Numbered from the stretch's first letter, positions 34,730 to 43,186 are shown. The stretch: 48,364 nucleotides of DNA from CAYJPK01 sp964372035 (GCA_964372035.1 CAYJPK010000005.1:1-48364); one strand, 5' to 3'. Translations and numbers: made by a program. Notes: generated by a model not told the origin, from the sequence alone.

Positions 34730-37099
34730 ATGACTTACTATAAAATTAAACATCAAGTTTTAGGACGTTTGCGAGTTAAGGTTGAGCTTGCTAATCGCAA
34801 TGAGCTTTATTTTGCTTTAATTGAGCGAAATTTAAGCTCTCTAAGCTTTGTATCTTTTGTGCGCATTAATTCTGCTTGTAATAGTATTGTTGTAACATAT
34901 CAAAAGCTAAAGCAATCTGATAGCAGCTTTGTTAAACAAATTTTAGAAAATATTAATGCTAGTGCTAAACAAATTATGGAAATGCATAATAAAAATTTGC
35001 ATGAAAATAAAAGCATAAATAAAATTTTAGGGCTAACGAGTAATATCTTTAAAGCTGTAACAAACGTTAAAGATGATACGAATTGTAATTGCAATGATGT
35101 AGCTAAGCATGGTGATTTAATTAAGCCGGCTTTTATGCGTTTTATGGCACTAACTTCAATTTTTAGCTTGGTTTTTATTAAAAAAGTTGCATTTAACGCT
35201 CCAATTTCACAAGCTTTATTTAGTCCTTTAGGTATTGCTAGTGTTGTGTTTTCAGTTCCTCTTATAAAATCTGGTGCTAAGCAATTAAAACAGAAAAAAG
35301 TTAGCTTAGATGGCTTTTTAGGTACTGGTTGTATTGCAACTGCTTTTAGTTCTCAAGCACTAGCAGCCTTTGAAATTTTATGGATTAATGCAGGGGCTGA
35401 ACTTCTAACTGCATGGATTACAGAACGCTCAAGAAAATCTATTTCAAATATTTTGCAAGCTACCTCACACCATACCTTCACCTTAGTTGATGGGGTGGAA
35501 GTTGAAACTAAAATTAGCGATTTGAAAGAAGGTGATATTGTAGTTTTGCATACTGGTGAAAAAGTTTGCATTGATGGTGAAATTATCAATGGTCACGCTT
35601 TATTAGATGAATCACCAATTTCTGGACGAGCTGATTTAATGCAAAAAAGCATTGGTGATATGGTGCTTGCAGGTACCTTTGTTAGTCAAGGTTTAATTTA
35701 TGTTTGTGCTAAACAAGTTGGGGATCAGACTTATTTATCTCGTGTTTTATGCTTAGTAGAAGATGAACTAGCAAATAAGGCTAGTGTTGAGGGTCTTGCA
35801 GATAAACTAGCTAAACGCTTAATAATTCTTGGTTTTGTAGCAACTGGTCTTACTTTACTCTTTACTAAGAGCATAAGTCGTGCTTTTACAGTTTTACTTG
35901 TTATGGCTTGCCCTTGTGCTACTGCTTTATCAGCAAGTACGCCGATTAGTGCTGCTATTAATATTGCTTCCAAAAAGAATATCTTAATCAAAGGTGGTAG
36001 GTATTTAGAGGAAGTTGGCAAGGTGGATTGTATTTGCTTTGATAAAACAGGAACTCTTACAATTTCAGAGCCAAAATTAATGGAAATAGTTCTTTTAAAA
36101 GACAGAATAAAGAACATACCAAGCTCTGAAATAGAAGCAGAAAATATCTTGCTTAAACTTGTGCTTTCAACTGAAATGCATAACCATCACCCGCTTGCTC
36201 AAGCCATTAAAAAAGAAGCAGAGCAGCGTAAAATTTCTCCATTTGATCATACTTGTTGTGAATATTTTCTTGGTATGGGTATGATGGCAACAGTTGAGGG
36301 AGATGAAATTTTAGTTGGTAATCATAAACTTATGGAGCATCTTGGTATTGAATTTGATGAATCAATGTTAATTTATACAGGCAAGAACTTTGTTTTTGAG
36401 CAGGTTAAGCGCCTTAGAATGTTAGGGCGAACTGTCTTATTTGTTGCTAAAAATAAAGAAATTGTTGCTCTTTTAGCTTTTGATAACCCTATACGTTCAG
36501 AGGCAAAAGCAGTTATTGAAACATTAAAAAATACTGGCATTAAAAATGTTTACCTTATAACAGGTGACGAGGAAAATACAGCAAGAACTTTATCAAAAAG
36601 TTTAGGGATTGATGGCTATTTTGCATCAGTAATGCCAACTGAAAAATCAGATATTATCAAACAATTGCAAACAAAATATGGCTCTGTTTTAATGGTTGGT
36701 GATGGAATTAATGATGCTGTTGCATTAACTCAAGCTGATGTTGGGATTGCAATGGGAGCAGGTGGTTCAGAGGTGGCTATTGAGGCTGCTGATATAACAC
36801 TTGTTAATGATGATTTGTGTGGCATAGTTTATTTACATGAACTTAGCAAAAAAACGATTAATGTTGTGCATCAAAATTTTTGGTTAGCAACAAGTTCTAA
36901 TTTAGCAGGTGTTGCACTTGGATTTTTTGGAATAATTAATCCTGTTCTTGCTGGAACCTTGCATATTGCACATACTTTAGGTGTTTTAGCTTCTTCCTCA
37001 AGGCTTTTGAGTTTTGAGCCAGAAGATGGTATAATGCCTTGTGCTAAAGAAAATAGCGAAATTTTATGTAAATGTAAAAATATAACAAATAAAGGATAA
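34730..37099 (+). CDS. P1B-type ATPase with R-X-R motif, actuator loop degenerate (fez-type ATPase homologue)
   Basis: 789 residues from the ATG at 34730 (AAAAAAGG upstream; an earlier ATG at 34688 has none). An N-terminal HMA-like domain carries R13-L-R15 instead of CxxC, the mark of the P1B-6 ATPases that build ferrosomes. The membrane motif is C394-P-C396. The phosphorylation site D438-KTGTLT, the HHPLAQAI motif and the hinge G657-DGIND are present. However, the actuator TGE is S298-G299-R300, lacking the dephosphorylation glutamate, and the hinge lacks its usual proline (GINDAVAL). The C-terminal tail holds several cysteines (CAKENSEILCKCK). It probably has altered or no turnover and may act as a partner of the ATPase at 39305. 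First gene of an eight-gene operon. Confidence 0.88.
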   Translation: MTYYKIKHQVLGRLRVKVELANRNELYFALIERNLSSLSFVSFVRINSACNSIVVTYQKLKQSDSSFVKQILENINASAKQIMEMHNKNLHENKSINKILGLTSNIFKAVTNVKDDTNCNCNDVAKHGDLIKPAFMRFMALTSIFSLVFIKKVAFNAPISQALFSPLGIASVVFSVPLIKSGAKQLKQKKVSLDGFLGTGCIATAFSSQALAAFEILWINAGAELLTAWITERSRKSISNILQATSHHTFTLVDGVEVETKISDLKEGDIVVLHTGEKVCIDGEIINGHALLDESPISGRADLMQKSIGDMVLAGTFVSQGLIYVCAKQVGDQTYLSRVLCLVEDELANKASVEGLADKLAKRLIILGFVATGLTLLFTKSISRAFTVLLVMACPCATALSASTPISAAINIASKKNILIKGGRYLEEVGKVDCICFDKTGTLTISEPKLMEIVLLKDRIKNIPSSEIEAENILLKLVLSTEMHNHHPLAQAIKKEAEQRKISPFDHTCCEYFLGMGMMATVEGDEILVGNHKLMEHLGIEFDESMLIYTGKNFVFEQVKRLRMLGRTVLFVAKNKEIVALLAFDNPIRSEAKAVIETLKNTGIKNVYLITGDEENTARTLSKSLGIDGYFASVMPTEKSDIIKQLQTKYGSVLMVGDGINDAVALTQADVGIAMGAGGSEVAIEAADITLVNDDLCGIVYLHELSKKTINVVHQNFWLATSSNLAGVALGFFGIINPVLAGTLHIAHTLGVLASSSRLLSFEPEDGIMPCAKENSEILCKCKNITNKG

Positions 37100-37101
37100 A
37101 A

Positions 37102-37416
37102 ATGGACTTACAAGCTTTAATTGCTCTTAGAAAATATTTAACAATTGAAAAACATACAGATGGTGAAATTCACCTTAAATTTTCACTTGGCTTGCTTGCT
37201 GATAGTGAAGCCATGAATGCTGTTAGTGGTAATAAAAACAAAAAAATGCCAAAAGCAATTATAGATTCAAACTTAAATCTTTTTTCTAGAATTGTAGTGC
37301 TTAAATATGATATAAATAGCATTGTACCGGACGAGTTTACTGAGTTTTTAACAACTAGAAATCGTCCAAGATTTGAAGAACTTGCAAAAAAATATGAAAC
37401 AATTTTATCAGCATAA
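37102..37416 (+). CDS. Small HMA-like protein of the iron cluster
   Basis: 104 residues starting 2 nt after the ATPase stop, with AAAGGATAAAA upstream. The pattern of a basic first strand-helix (LIALRKYLTIEKHTDGEIHLKFS), a hydrophobic strand (RIVVLKYDINSIVPDEFTEFL) and a C-terminal helix fits a beta-alpha-beta-beta-alpha-beta HMA-type fold without metal-binding CxxC. Fez clusters encode small accessory proteins beside the ATPase; I cannot assign it to FezA or FezC with confidence. A soluble or membrane-peripheral partner of the ATPase is likely. Confidence 0.7.
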   Translation: MDLQALIALRKYLTIEKHTDGEIHLKFSLGLLADSEAMNAVSGNKNKKMPKAIIDSNLNLFSRIVVLKYDINSIVPDEFTEFLTTRNRPRFEELAKKYETILSA

Positions 37417-37443
37417 ACTATTTGCTTGATAAAAGGAGATGTC

Positions 37444-38163
37444 ATGGCTAAAAATAAAAATTCTGCTCCAAACGATAATATTTACAACAATATTAATAAT
37501 CAAACAGCGAATCAGTATTATGTTTATAATCCTGAACTCGGTTATGTGCCAGTTGATTTTTCAGGGATTAATCAAGCGGGTATGAATTTTGATCCTACTA
37601 ATCAAGTTGGGTCAAATCCTAATTATCAGGCTGGATATAATAATTTTCAAGTACCACCAAATTTTAATCAGCCATATGCTAATCCTTATATGTGTAACCC
37701 GTATGCAAGGCAAAATATGCAAAATTCACATATAATGCAAATGAATGCGATGCAAGAGCAAATTAATAATATGCAAGCTTTTATTCAAGCGACTATGCAA
37801 AATAATACGCAAAATGGCATGCCAAATAATATGCAAAATGGTACAACTCAAAACAATCTAAATAGCATGCTTAGTCCTGAAAAACTTCAAGAAATTTATG
37901 CAACTATTGATGAAGTTGCAAGCGGTAAGGCTGGACCTGAAAAGCTATTATCATTTATGCAAAATACTTCTGGTGACTTTATTAAGGGTTTAGCAATTGG
38001 AGCTGGTGCAATTTTACTTTATAATTGCACACCACTAAAAGATATGTTGGCTAGCTTAGTTGGTTCTGGTTTAGCAGGTTTTATGCCTAAAAAAGATGAT
38101 GGCTTTGATGATGAATTTGACAGTGAATATGATGAAAATTCTTGCAATGCGCATGATAATAAC
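37444..38163 (+). CDS. Asn/Gln/Met-rich protein with membrane helix and acidic tail
   Basis: About 240 residues from ATG at 37444 (AAAAGGAGA upstream; an in-frame TTG at 37426 is rejected), with the stop just after NAHDNN. The first 150 residues are low complexity, rich in Asn, Gln, Tyr, Met and Pro, with repeated NMQN-type units. A helical stretch (SPEKLQEIYATIDEVASG) leads into one hydrophobic segment (GLAIGAGAILLYN, then SLVGSGLAGF), and the end is strongly acidic (KKDDGFDDEFDSEYDE). Acidic tails of this kind bind iron or mineral in other systems; here that is inference. No family recognised. In the operon of the two ATPases. Confidence 0.75.
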
Positions 38164-38189
38164 TAGCTGTAACTAAAGGAAGAATTATA

Positions 38190-38579
38190 ATGAATAGTAA
38201 AACTTCTTTTCCTATAAAAGCAAATACGCCAAGCCTTGGTGCAACTGCTCTTGGTGGTTTGATTGCTGGAGTTGTTACTGGCGCAACGCTTGCAACAGTT
38301 TCAAATGTGTCGAAGGTCAGAAAGGGAAAAATTAGCAAAGAAAAAGCTGTTGCAAATATTATGCGTGAAGCAAGTAGTATGGGAGCGGCAACAACAGTTG
38401 GTGTAACTGCTACAGCACTTTTAGGCATTACTGGTGTTTTATCTATCGCAGGTGTAGCGCTTGTGACAGCAGGTACTAAGTATGCGATTGATAACGCTTT
38501 AGATAAAGTAAACAATCAAGAATGTTTAGAAGAAAATAATGCATCAGAAAATGATAGTATTGAAAATATCATAGTATAG
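38190..38579 (+). CDS. MamC-like two-helix membrane protein of the iron cluster
   Basis: 129 residues, AAAGGAAG upstream. Two Gly/Ala-rich membrane helices (about 17-37 and 63-95) flank a basic loop (SNVSKVRKGKISKEKAVANIMREASS), ending in KYAIDNALDKV and an acidic tail. This order matches, in my recollection, magnetosome protein MamC/Mms13: GA-rich helix, N-V..., K-R-I/K-I-S, E near the loop end, GLAT/GAAT, and KYAWD/KYAID after helix 2. In MamC the loop residues Glu66 and Asp70 touch magnetite; the matching positions here appear to be Lys and Asn. Resemblance is by eye; homology is unproven. Confidence 0.7.
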   Translation: MNSKTSFPIKANTPSLGATALGGLIAGVVTGATLATVSNVSKVRKGKISKEKAVANIMREASSMGAATTVGVTATALLGITGVLSIAGVALVTAGTKYAIDNALDKVNNQECLEENNASENDSIENIIV

Positions 38580-38591
38580 GGTGGATTTGCT

Positions 38592-38987
38592 ATGAAGAAT
38601 GTAAATGATTACACAAACCCAATAGATGCATATAATTTTTATAAGAAAAATACAAATGCAGCGCAGGAAATAATTTCTTCGCTTAACTTTAAAAGTGCAC
38701 AAGATTTAGGCGCTAAAGTAGGTCAAAAATTTATGTTTAATTCTAATCAAAACAATATGGCTCAAAATGCTATGACAAATAACCAAAATAAAATACTTGG
38801 TATAAATAAATCTCTTGTATCAGGTCTATTAGTTGGTGCTGGAGTGGCGTTAGTTGCTACAAACCCAAAAGTGCAAAAAGCTGTTGTTGGAACTGCTACG
38901 AAACTTTTAGCTAGTTTGCAAGGTCACATTGAAGAAATGAAAGAGCAAATTCATGATGCAAAGGCTGAGATGAGCGAGGAGGAGTAA
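38592..38987 (+). CDS. Small membrane protein with amphipathic tail in the iron cluster
   Basis: 131 residues, GGGTGG upstream. A polar N-terminal half (NNMAQNAMTNNQNK) resembles the low-complexity part of the protein at 37444. Then comes a membrane helix (SGLLVGAGVALVATN), PKVQKAVVG, and a charged helix (QGHIEEMKEQIHDAKAEMSEEE). The GL..GAG...N core is shared with the protein at 37444, suggesting a common origin. YtxH-like in layout. It likely coats or shapes the organelle membrane (inference). Confidence 0.75.
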   Translation: MKNVNDYTNPIDAYNFYKKNTNAAQEIISSLNFKSAQDLGAKVGQKFMFNSNQNNMAQNAMTNNQNKILGINKSLVSGLLVGAGVALVATNPKVQKAVVGTATKLLASLQGHIEEMKEQIHDAKAEMSEEE

Positions 38988-38989
38988 GT

Positions 38990-39277
38990 ATGGAAACAAC
39001 TAATTTAGATAATAATTTAGACGAAGTTTGCCAAACTGAAGCTTGCAGTTCTGAAAGTTCTGAAAAATCCTTAAAATGCAAATGGTTAAATGAAAAAATG
39101 CCAATTGCAAAGCAAAGAAAAATTGCTAAAATAGGACTTGCTTCAAGCTTAGCTTTAACTACGATAACAGGCTTTGTAAAACACCGTCATTCAAAGAAAA
39201 TACATACAGCAGCGGGAATTGCCCTTGTTGGGTTTTCTCTTTGGCATGCAAATCTTTATGGTAAGCCAAAAAAATAA
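38990..39277 (+). CDS. Small two-helix membrane protein with histidines and cysteines
   Basis: 95 residues, starting 2 nt after the previous stop with GAGGAGG inside the preceding codons. An acidic, Cys-containing N-terminus (VCQTEACSS...LKCKW) is followed by two membrane helices (GLASSLALTTITGF and TAAGIALVGFSLWHANLYG) joined by KHRHSKKIH. The conserved-looking H..H..KK.H and WH..LY pattern recalls small heme- or metal-binding membrane proteins, but no family is recognised. Confidence 0.72.
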   Translation: METTNLDNNLDEVCQTEACSSESSEKSLKCKWLNEKMPIAKQRKIAKIGLASSLALTTITGFVKHRHSKKIHTAAGIALVGFSLWHANLYGKPKK

Positions 39278-39304
39278 TTTTCTTTATTAACTTAAAAATT
39301 GCTT

Positions 39305-41476
39305 ATGCAAAGTGAAAATATGGAAAGCATAAATACAAAATCAGCCCAAAAAAATAGCTATAAAATTTTGCACGAAACTAAAAAGCGTATGCGTATTCAG
39401 TGCAAGGCTTTATTATCGCCTGATTTAGACCATTCATATCTTCAAGCCGTTGTGGCAGGTTTTTCTGGTGTTGAAACTGCACGTATAAATGCTAAAAATG
39501 CCAGCCTTATTGTTGAATATGACGGTAGTTTGGAAAATAAAGAGAAGATATTGGCTTTGCTTGAAAATATTCCAAAAGAAGCTTATCACTTTTTTCATAA
39601 AAAAGAGAATGAAATTTCACTTGCTTGCGTGCTTGGTCAGGCTTTAATTGCAGCATCAACTAACTTTCAGTCAACTCGTCTTAAGGAATTTTTAGCCTGG
39701 AGCATTGGAGCTCCTACTATAATGACCGGCATTTCTACCTTATTTGAACGTGGTCTTAAGGTTGAAATTTTGGACGCATCAGCTGTGTTGTTTTCTCTTT
39801 TACGTAAAGATTTTGTGACAGCAAATACTATTGTTGCAATGCTTGGTGTTGCATCATGGCTTGAACATTGGACTGAAGAAATGTCTGATGATTTATTGAA
39901 GCGTTTATTAAAACCTCAGGTTGAGCTTGTTTGGGTTGAGCGTGAGGCAAAGGAAATTTCAATTCCATTTTCAGATTTACGAGTTGATGATATTGTAATT
40001 TGTGGAACTGGTGAGCTTGTGCCTGTTGATGGTGTAGTTGTTGATGGCGAAGCTGCTGTCAACAAAAGCTCAATAACTGGTGAATCTTTACCTGTTCATG
40101 TGCAAGAGGGCGACGAGGTTTTATCTGGTTCTGTCCTGGAAGATGGAAGAATTAGGATTTCTGCACATAATGTTGGGCAAGAAACAAGCATGGCAAGAAT
40201 TAATCGCTTTTTAGAAAATTCTTTACGTAACCCATCTCAAACACAAAAAGAAAGCTCAGAACTTGCTGATAAACTAGTTCCCGTTACTTTTGGACTTGGT
40301 CTTTTACTTTTTGCCTTAACTCGTGATACGCTAAGAGCTGCCTCAGTTTTAACTGTTGATTATTCTTGTGCGATTAAATTAGCATCACCGATTGCAGTTA
40401 AGTCTGCTATGTATAATGCAGGTCAAAGTGGAGTTCTTTTAAAAGGTGGGCAAGCTTTAGATAGTCTGTCAAAAATTGATACTATTGTATTTGATAAAAC
40501 AGGTACGCTTACAAAGGGTAATCTAGAAGTTGTTGATATTATACCTTTTTCATGCAATCAAGCGGCATCAACCTTAAGTGTGGAAGAGCTTTTAGCCTTA
40601 ACAGCTAGTGCAGAGGAGCATTATGGTCACCCTGTAGCAAGAGCTGTTGTTGATGAGGCAAAAAAACGCAAATTAGAATTTCCAGAAGTCAGTCAGGTTG
40701 ACTTTATTGTGGCTCATGGTGTTTCAGCGTTTGTTAATGGTGAGCAAGTTTTAGTTGGTAGTCGTCACTTTTTAGAAGAAGATGAAAATATTGATTGCTC
40801 AAAGGCTGATGGTTTTGATAGTGACTTAAGAAGTCATGGTAAATCAATCCTTTATGTTGCACGTAAGTCTGAACTTGTTGGCATTATTGCGCTTAGAGAT
40901 GAAATTCGTGAGGAAGCTATTTATACTTTGGCAGAGCTAAAAAAACGTGGTATAAAAAATATTGTTATGCTAACTGGTGACCACAAAGACACAGCTCTTG
41001 CAATTGCAAGTGAACTCGAATCAATTGATGAAGTGCATTATGAGTTAAAGCCTGAAGATAAGGCAAGATTAGTAAATAAAATGCAAAAAGAAGGAAAAAA
41101 ACTAGCTTTTGCTGGTGATGGTGTAAATGATGCACCAGCTTTATTATCTGCTGATGTTGGTATTTGTATGCCAAAGGGTGCAGATTTAGCTAGAGAATCA
41201 GCACAGATGGTGCTTTTAGAGGAAGATTTGCGTACCTTATTAGTTGCAAGAGATATAGCAAGTCAAACTCAAAAAGCCCTTAAAAATGCTTTTTATTCTA
41301 CAATTGGTGCTAATTCCCTAATTTTATTACTTGCTTCACTAGGTAAAATTTCGCCAGTTCGTTCTGCCTTTATGCATAATGCAAGTACCGTTGCAATTTT
41401 AGCCTATGCTGCAAAAGCTGCTAGCAAAAAGCAAGAAATTTGTGATGATAGTTTGTTAAATCAATCTAAAAGCTAA
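39305..41476 (+). CDS. fezB: P1B-6-type ATPase (ferrosome FezB-like)
   Basis: 723 residues from ATG at 39305; there is no strong ribosome-binding site, and TTG 39299 or ATG 39320 remain possible. The N-terminal HMA-like domain has R28-M-R30, the R-X-R mark of ferrosome P1B-6 ATPases. T258-GES, D397-KTGTLT, YGHPVARAV and G604-DGVNDAPAL are all intact. The membrane motif is S354-C355-A356 instead of CPC. This is the better catalytic candidate of the two ATPases in the cluster and should pump iron into a membrane-bound compartment. The symbol rests on motif and context, not on alignment. Confidence 0.85.
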   Translation: MQSENMESINTKSAQKNSYKILHETKKRMRIQCKALLSPDLDHSYLQAVVAGFSGVETARINAKNASLIVEYDGSLENKEKILALLENIPKEAYHFFHKKENEISLACVLGQALIAASTNFQSTRLKEFLAWSIGAPTIMTGISTLFERGLKVEILDASAVLFSLLRKDFVTANTIVAMLGVASWLEHWTEEMSDDLLKRLLKPQVELVWVEREAKEISIPFSDLRVDDIVICGTGELVPVDGVVVDGEAAVNKSSITGESLPVHVQEGDEVLSGSVLEDGRIRISAHNVGQETSMARINRFLENSLRNPSQTQKESSELADKLVPVTFGLGLLLFALTRDTLRAASVLTVDYSCAIKLASPIAVKSAMYNAGQSGVLLKGGQALDSLSKIDTIVFDKTGTLTKGNLEVVDIIPFSCNQAASTLSVEELLALTASAEEHYGHPVARAVVDEAKKRKLEFPEVSQVDFIVAHGVSAFVNGEQVLVGSRHFLEEDENIDCSKADGFDSDLRSHGKSILYVARKSELVGIIALRDEIREEAIYTLAELKKRGIKNIVMLTGDHKDTALAIASELESIDEVHYELKPEDKARLVNKMQKEGKKLAFAGDGVNDAPALLSADVGICMPKGADLARESAQMVLLEEDLRTLLVARDIASQTQKALKNAFYSTIGANSLILLLASLGKISPVRSAFMHNASTVAILAYAAKAASKKQEICDDSLLNQSKS

Positions 41477-41490
41477 CTTTGGAGAAAAGA

Positions 41491-42207
41491 ATGTTTACAA
41501 CTTTTAGCAATGCACCATATGGGACTATTTTACATATTCATAAAATTGAAGATGCAAAGTTAGAAAGCGACCTTTTTAAAATGGGAATTTTTGTAAATAG
41601 TACTGTTTTAAAGATGGACGCTGAGTCTGATATGCATAGTGTTCGTATTAAAACTGAAAATACGGAAATTATTCTCGCTGGTGGCATGGGTGGTAAGATT
41701 GTTGCACATTTAGATGATAATAGAATTATCCCACTTGTTGAGATGAAGCCAAAAGAGCGTGGGCATATTGAAACTATTGGTGGCGGTGAGGAACTAAAAG
41801 CCGCAATTGATGCTCTTGATTTAAAAGATGGTGACGAGTTTGAACTTATTAGAATTCTTCCTCCAATGGAATATATAGTTGATGTTCAGGGTAAGAAAAA
41901 GATTAGACTTTCAGAAGGCATGGCAGCTAAAATTATAGGGACAATGAATAATAAGAAAAATTGTCAGTTTGCAAATGCAAGTGCTAAAGTTCCTTTTACA
42001 GTTAGCAAAATTATTGGTGGAAAAAATGCTAAAAAAATAATGGAATCATTCAATATTAAAGAGGGCGATGTTTTAACTTTAAAATCAGTTGAACATGCCC
42101 ATATTTATTGTATGACTAATAGTGAAAGGTTTATAATCTCAACAAATGAAGGACTTCGCCTATTACTTGAAAAAACACAGGCTGATAAGATTAAGGTTTT
42201 TGTTTGA
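41491..42207 (+). CDS. Protein with three tandem FeoA-like domains
   Basis: 238 residues from ATG at 41491 (GGAG upstream; TTG 41479 rejected). Three SH3-like FeoA repeats can be read: residues about 1-75 (YGTILHIHKIEDAKLESDLFKMG), 83-150 (GHIETIGGGEELKAAIDALDL) and 157-232 (PFTVSKIIGGKNAKKIMESFNI). Each has the strand-helix-(L/F).(M/L).(I/D)..G pattern of FeoA. Triple fusions are unusual and may regulate or scaffold the iron pump. It is the last gene of the operon; its final nine codons lie in the tandem repeat that follows. Confidence 0.75.
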   Translation: MFTTFSNAPYGTILHIHKIEDAKLESDLFKMGIFVNSTVLKMDAESDMHSVRIKTENTEIILAGGMGGKIVAHLDDNRIIPLVEMKPKERGHIETIGGGEELKAAIDALDLKDGDEFELIRILPPMEYIVDVQGKKKIRLSEGMAAKIIGTMNNKKNCQFANASAKVPFTVSKIIGGKNAKKIMESFNIKEGDVLTLKSVEHAHIYCMTNSERFIISTNEGLRLLLEKTQADKIKVFV

Positions 42208-42546
42208 GGTTTAAGTTTTTTGTGAGCGTGGNNNNNNNNNNNNNNNNNNNNNNNNNNNNNNNNNNNNNNNNNNNNNNNNNNNNNNNNNNNNNNNNNNNNN
42301 NNNNNNNNNNNNNNNNNNNNNNNNNNNNNNNGTTCTACTTACTTTTGGCTTTGTGTATCGGAACGATGCCAAAGCTAATATTTAATTAGAAACAGGCTGA
42401 TAAGATTAAGGTTTTTGTTTGAGGTTTAAGTTTTTTGTGAGCGTGGCTTGCCACTAGCGAACATAATCTTTAGCAAAAGTAAGTTGAACTTGTTCTACTT
42501 ACTTTTGGCTTTGTGTATCGGAACGATGCCAAAGCTAATATTTAAT
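42177..42546. repeat. Tandem direct repeat (155-bp unit, 160-bp period) interrupted by a scaffold gap
   Basis: 42177-42231 equals 42392-42446 and 42332-42386 equals 42492-42546, each exactly 55 nt. The second copy is complete (42392-42546). Each unit holds the end of the triple-FeoA gene (QADKIKVFV and stop) and three hairpins: GTGGC/GCCAC, AAAAGTAAGT/ACTTACTTTT, and GCTTTG..GTATCG/CGATGC..CAAAGC. If there are only two copies, the gap is really 45 nt. Confidence 0.85.
42232..42331. other. Assembly gap of 100 N
   Basis: A run of exactly 100 N, the conventional placeholder for unknown size. Confidence 0.98.
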
Positions 42547-42591
42547 AAAACACAGATTGTTTTTAACGTGTTACTTTAAAGGATTTTTATA

Positions 42592-43164
42592 ATGGAATTA
42601 CTTACTAGAGAAAAGGCATGGGAGCTTTTAACTAAATATAATAAAACTGAATCATTAGTCAAACATGCATTAGCTGTTGAAGCAGCGATGCAAGGCTTTG
42701 CAAGAAAATATGGTGAAGATGAAAGCTTATGGGGTGTTGTTGGTTTAATTCATGATATTGATTATGAAATGTATCCAACTGAACACTGTGTAAAAGCAGT
42801 TGAAATATTGAAAGAAAATAACGTTGATGAATTTTATATACATGCGATGAGCAGTCATGGTTATGGAATTTGCACAGAAGTTAAGCCTGAAAGTCTTATG
42901 GAAAAAGTTCTTTACACTATAGATGAGTTGACAGGTCTTATTAATGCGGCATGTTTAATGCGCCCATCTAAGAGTGTGTTAGATATTGAGCTAAAGTCAG
43001 TTAAAAAGAAATTTAAGGATAAGGCTTTTGCGGCTGGTGTTGATAGAAATATTGTCTTAAATGGCTGTGAAATGCTTGAGCTTAGCTTAGATGAAGTTAT
43101 TACTTTAACTATTGAGGGTATGAGAGTAAAAGCAGATGAAATTGGCTTAAAAGGTAATTTATAA
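42592..43164 (+). CDS. HD-domain phosphohydrolase
   Basis: 190 residues of the HD superfamily: H25 in VKHALAVE, H54-D55 in LIHDIDYE, then histidines in HAMSSHGYG and D in TIDELTG. This layout matches the small HDIG-type hydrolases common in anaerobes; the substrate is unknown. AAAGGA precedes the ATG. It follows the repeat region and is closed by its own terminator, so it is probably not part of the iron operon. Confidence 0.88.
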   Translation: MELLTREKAWELLTKYNKTESLVKHALAVEAAMQGFARKYGEDESLWGVVGLIHDIDYEMYPTEHCVKAVEILKENNVDEFYIHAMSSHGYGICTEVKPESLMEKVLYTIDELTGLINAACLMRPSKSVLDIELKSVKKKFKDKAFAAGVDRNIVLNGCEMLELSLDEVITLTIEGMRVKADEIGLKGNL

Positions 43165-43186
43165 TTTTTTTGCTACATAAAAAAAT

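Noticed and set aside
34730..41476. Copper-exporting CopA-type ATPases
   Set aside because: No CxxC in the N-terminal domains and R-X-R instead; membrane motifs and neighbours point to iron organelles.
42204..42389. Open frame spanning the run of N
   Set aside because: It is created by unknown bases and the repeat; no start site or protein similarity.
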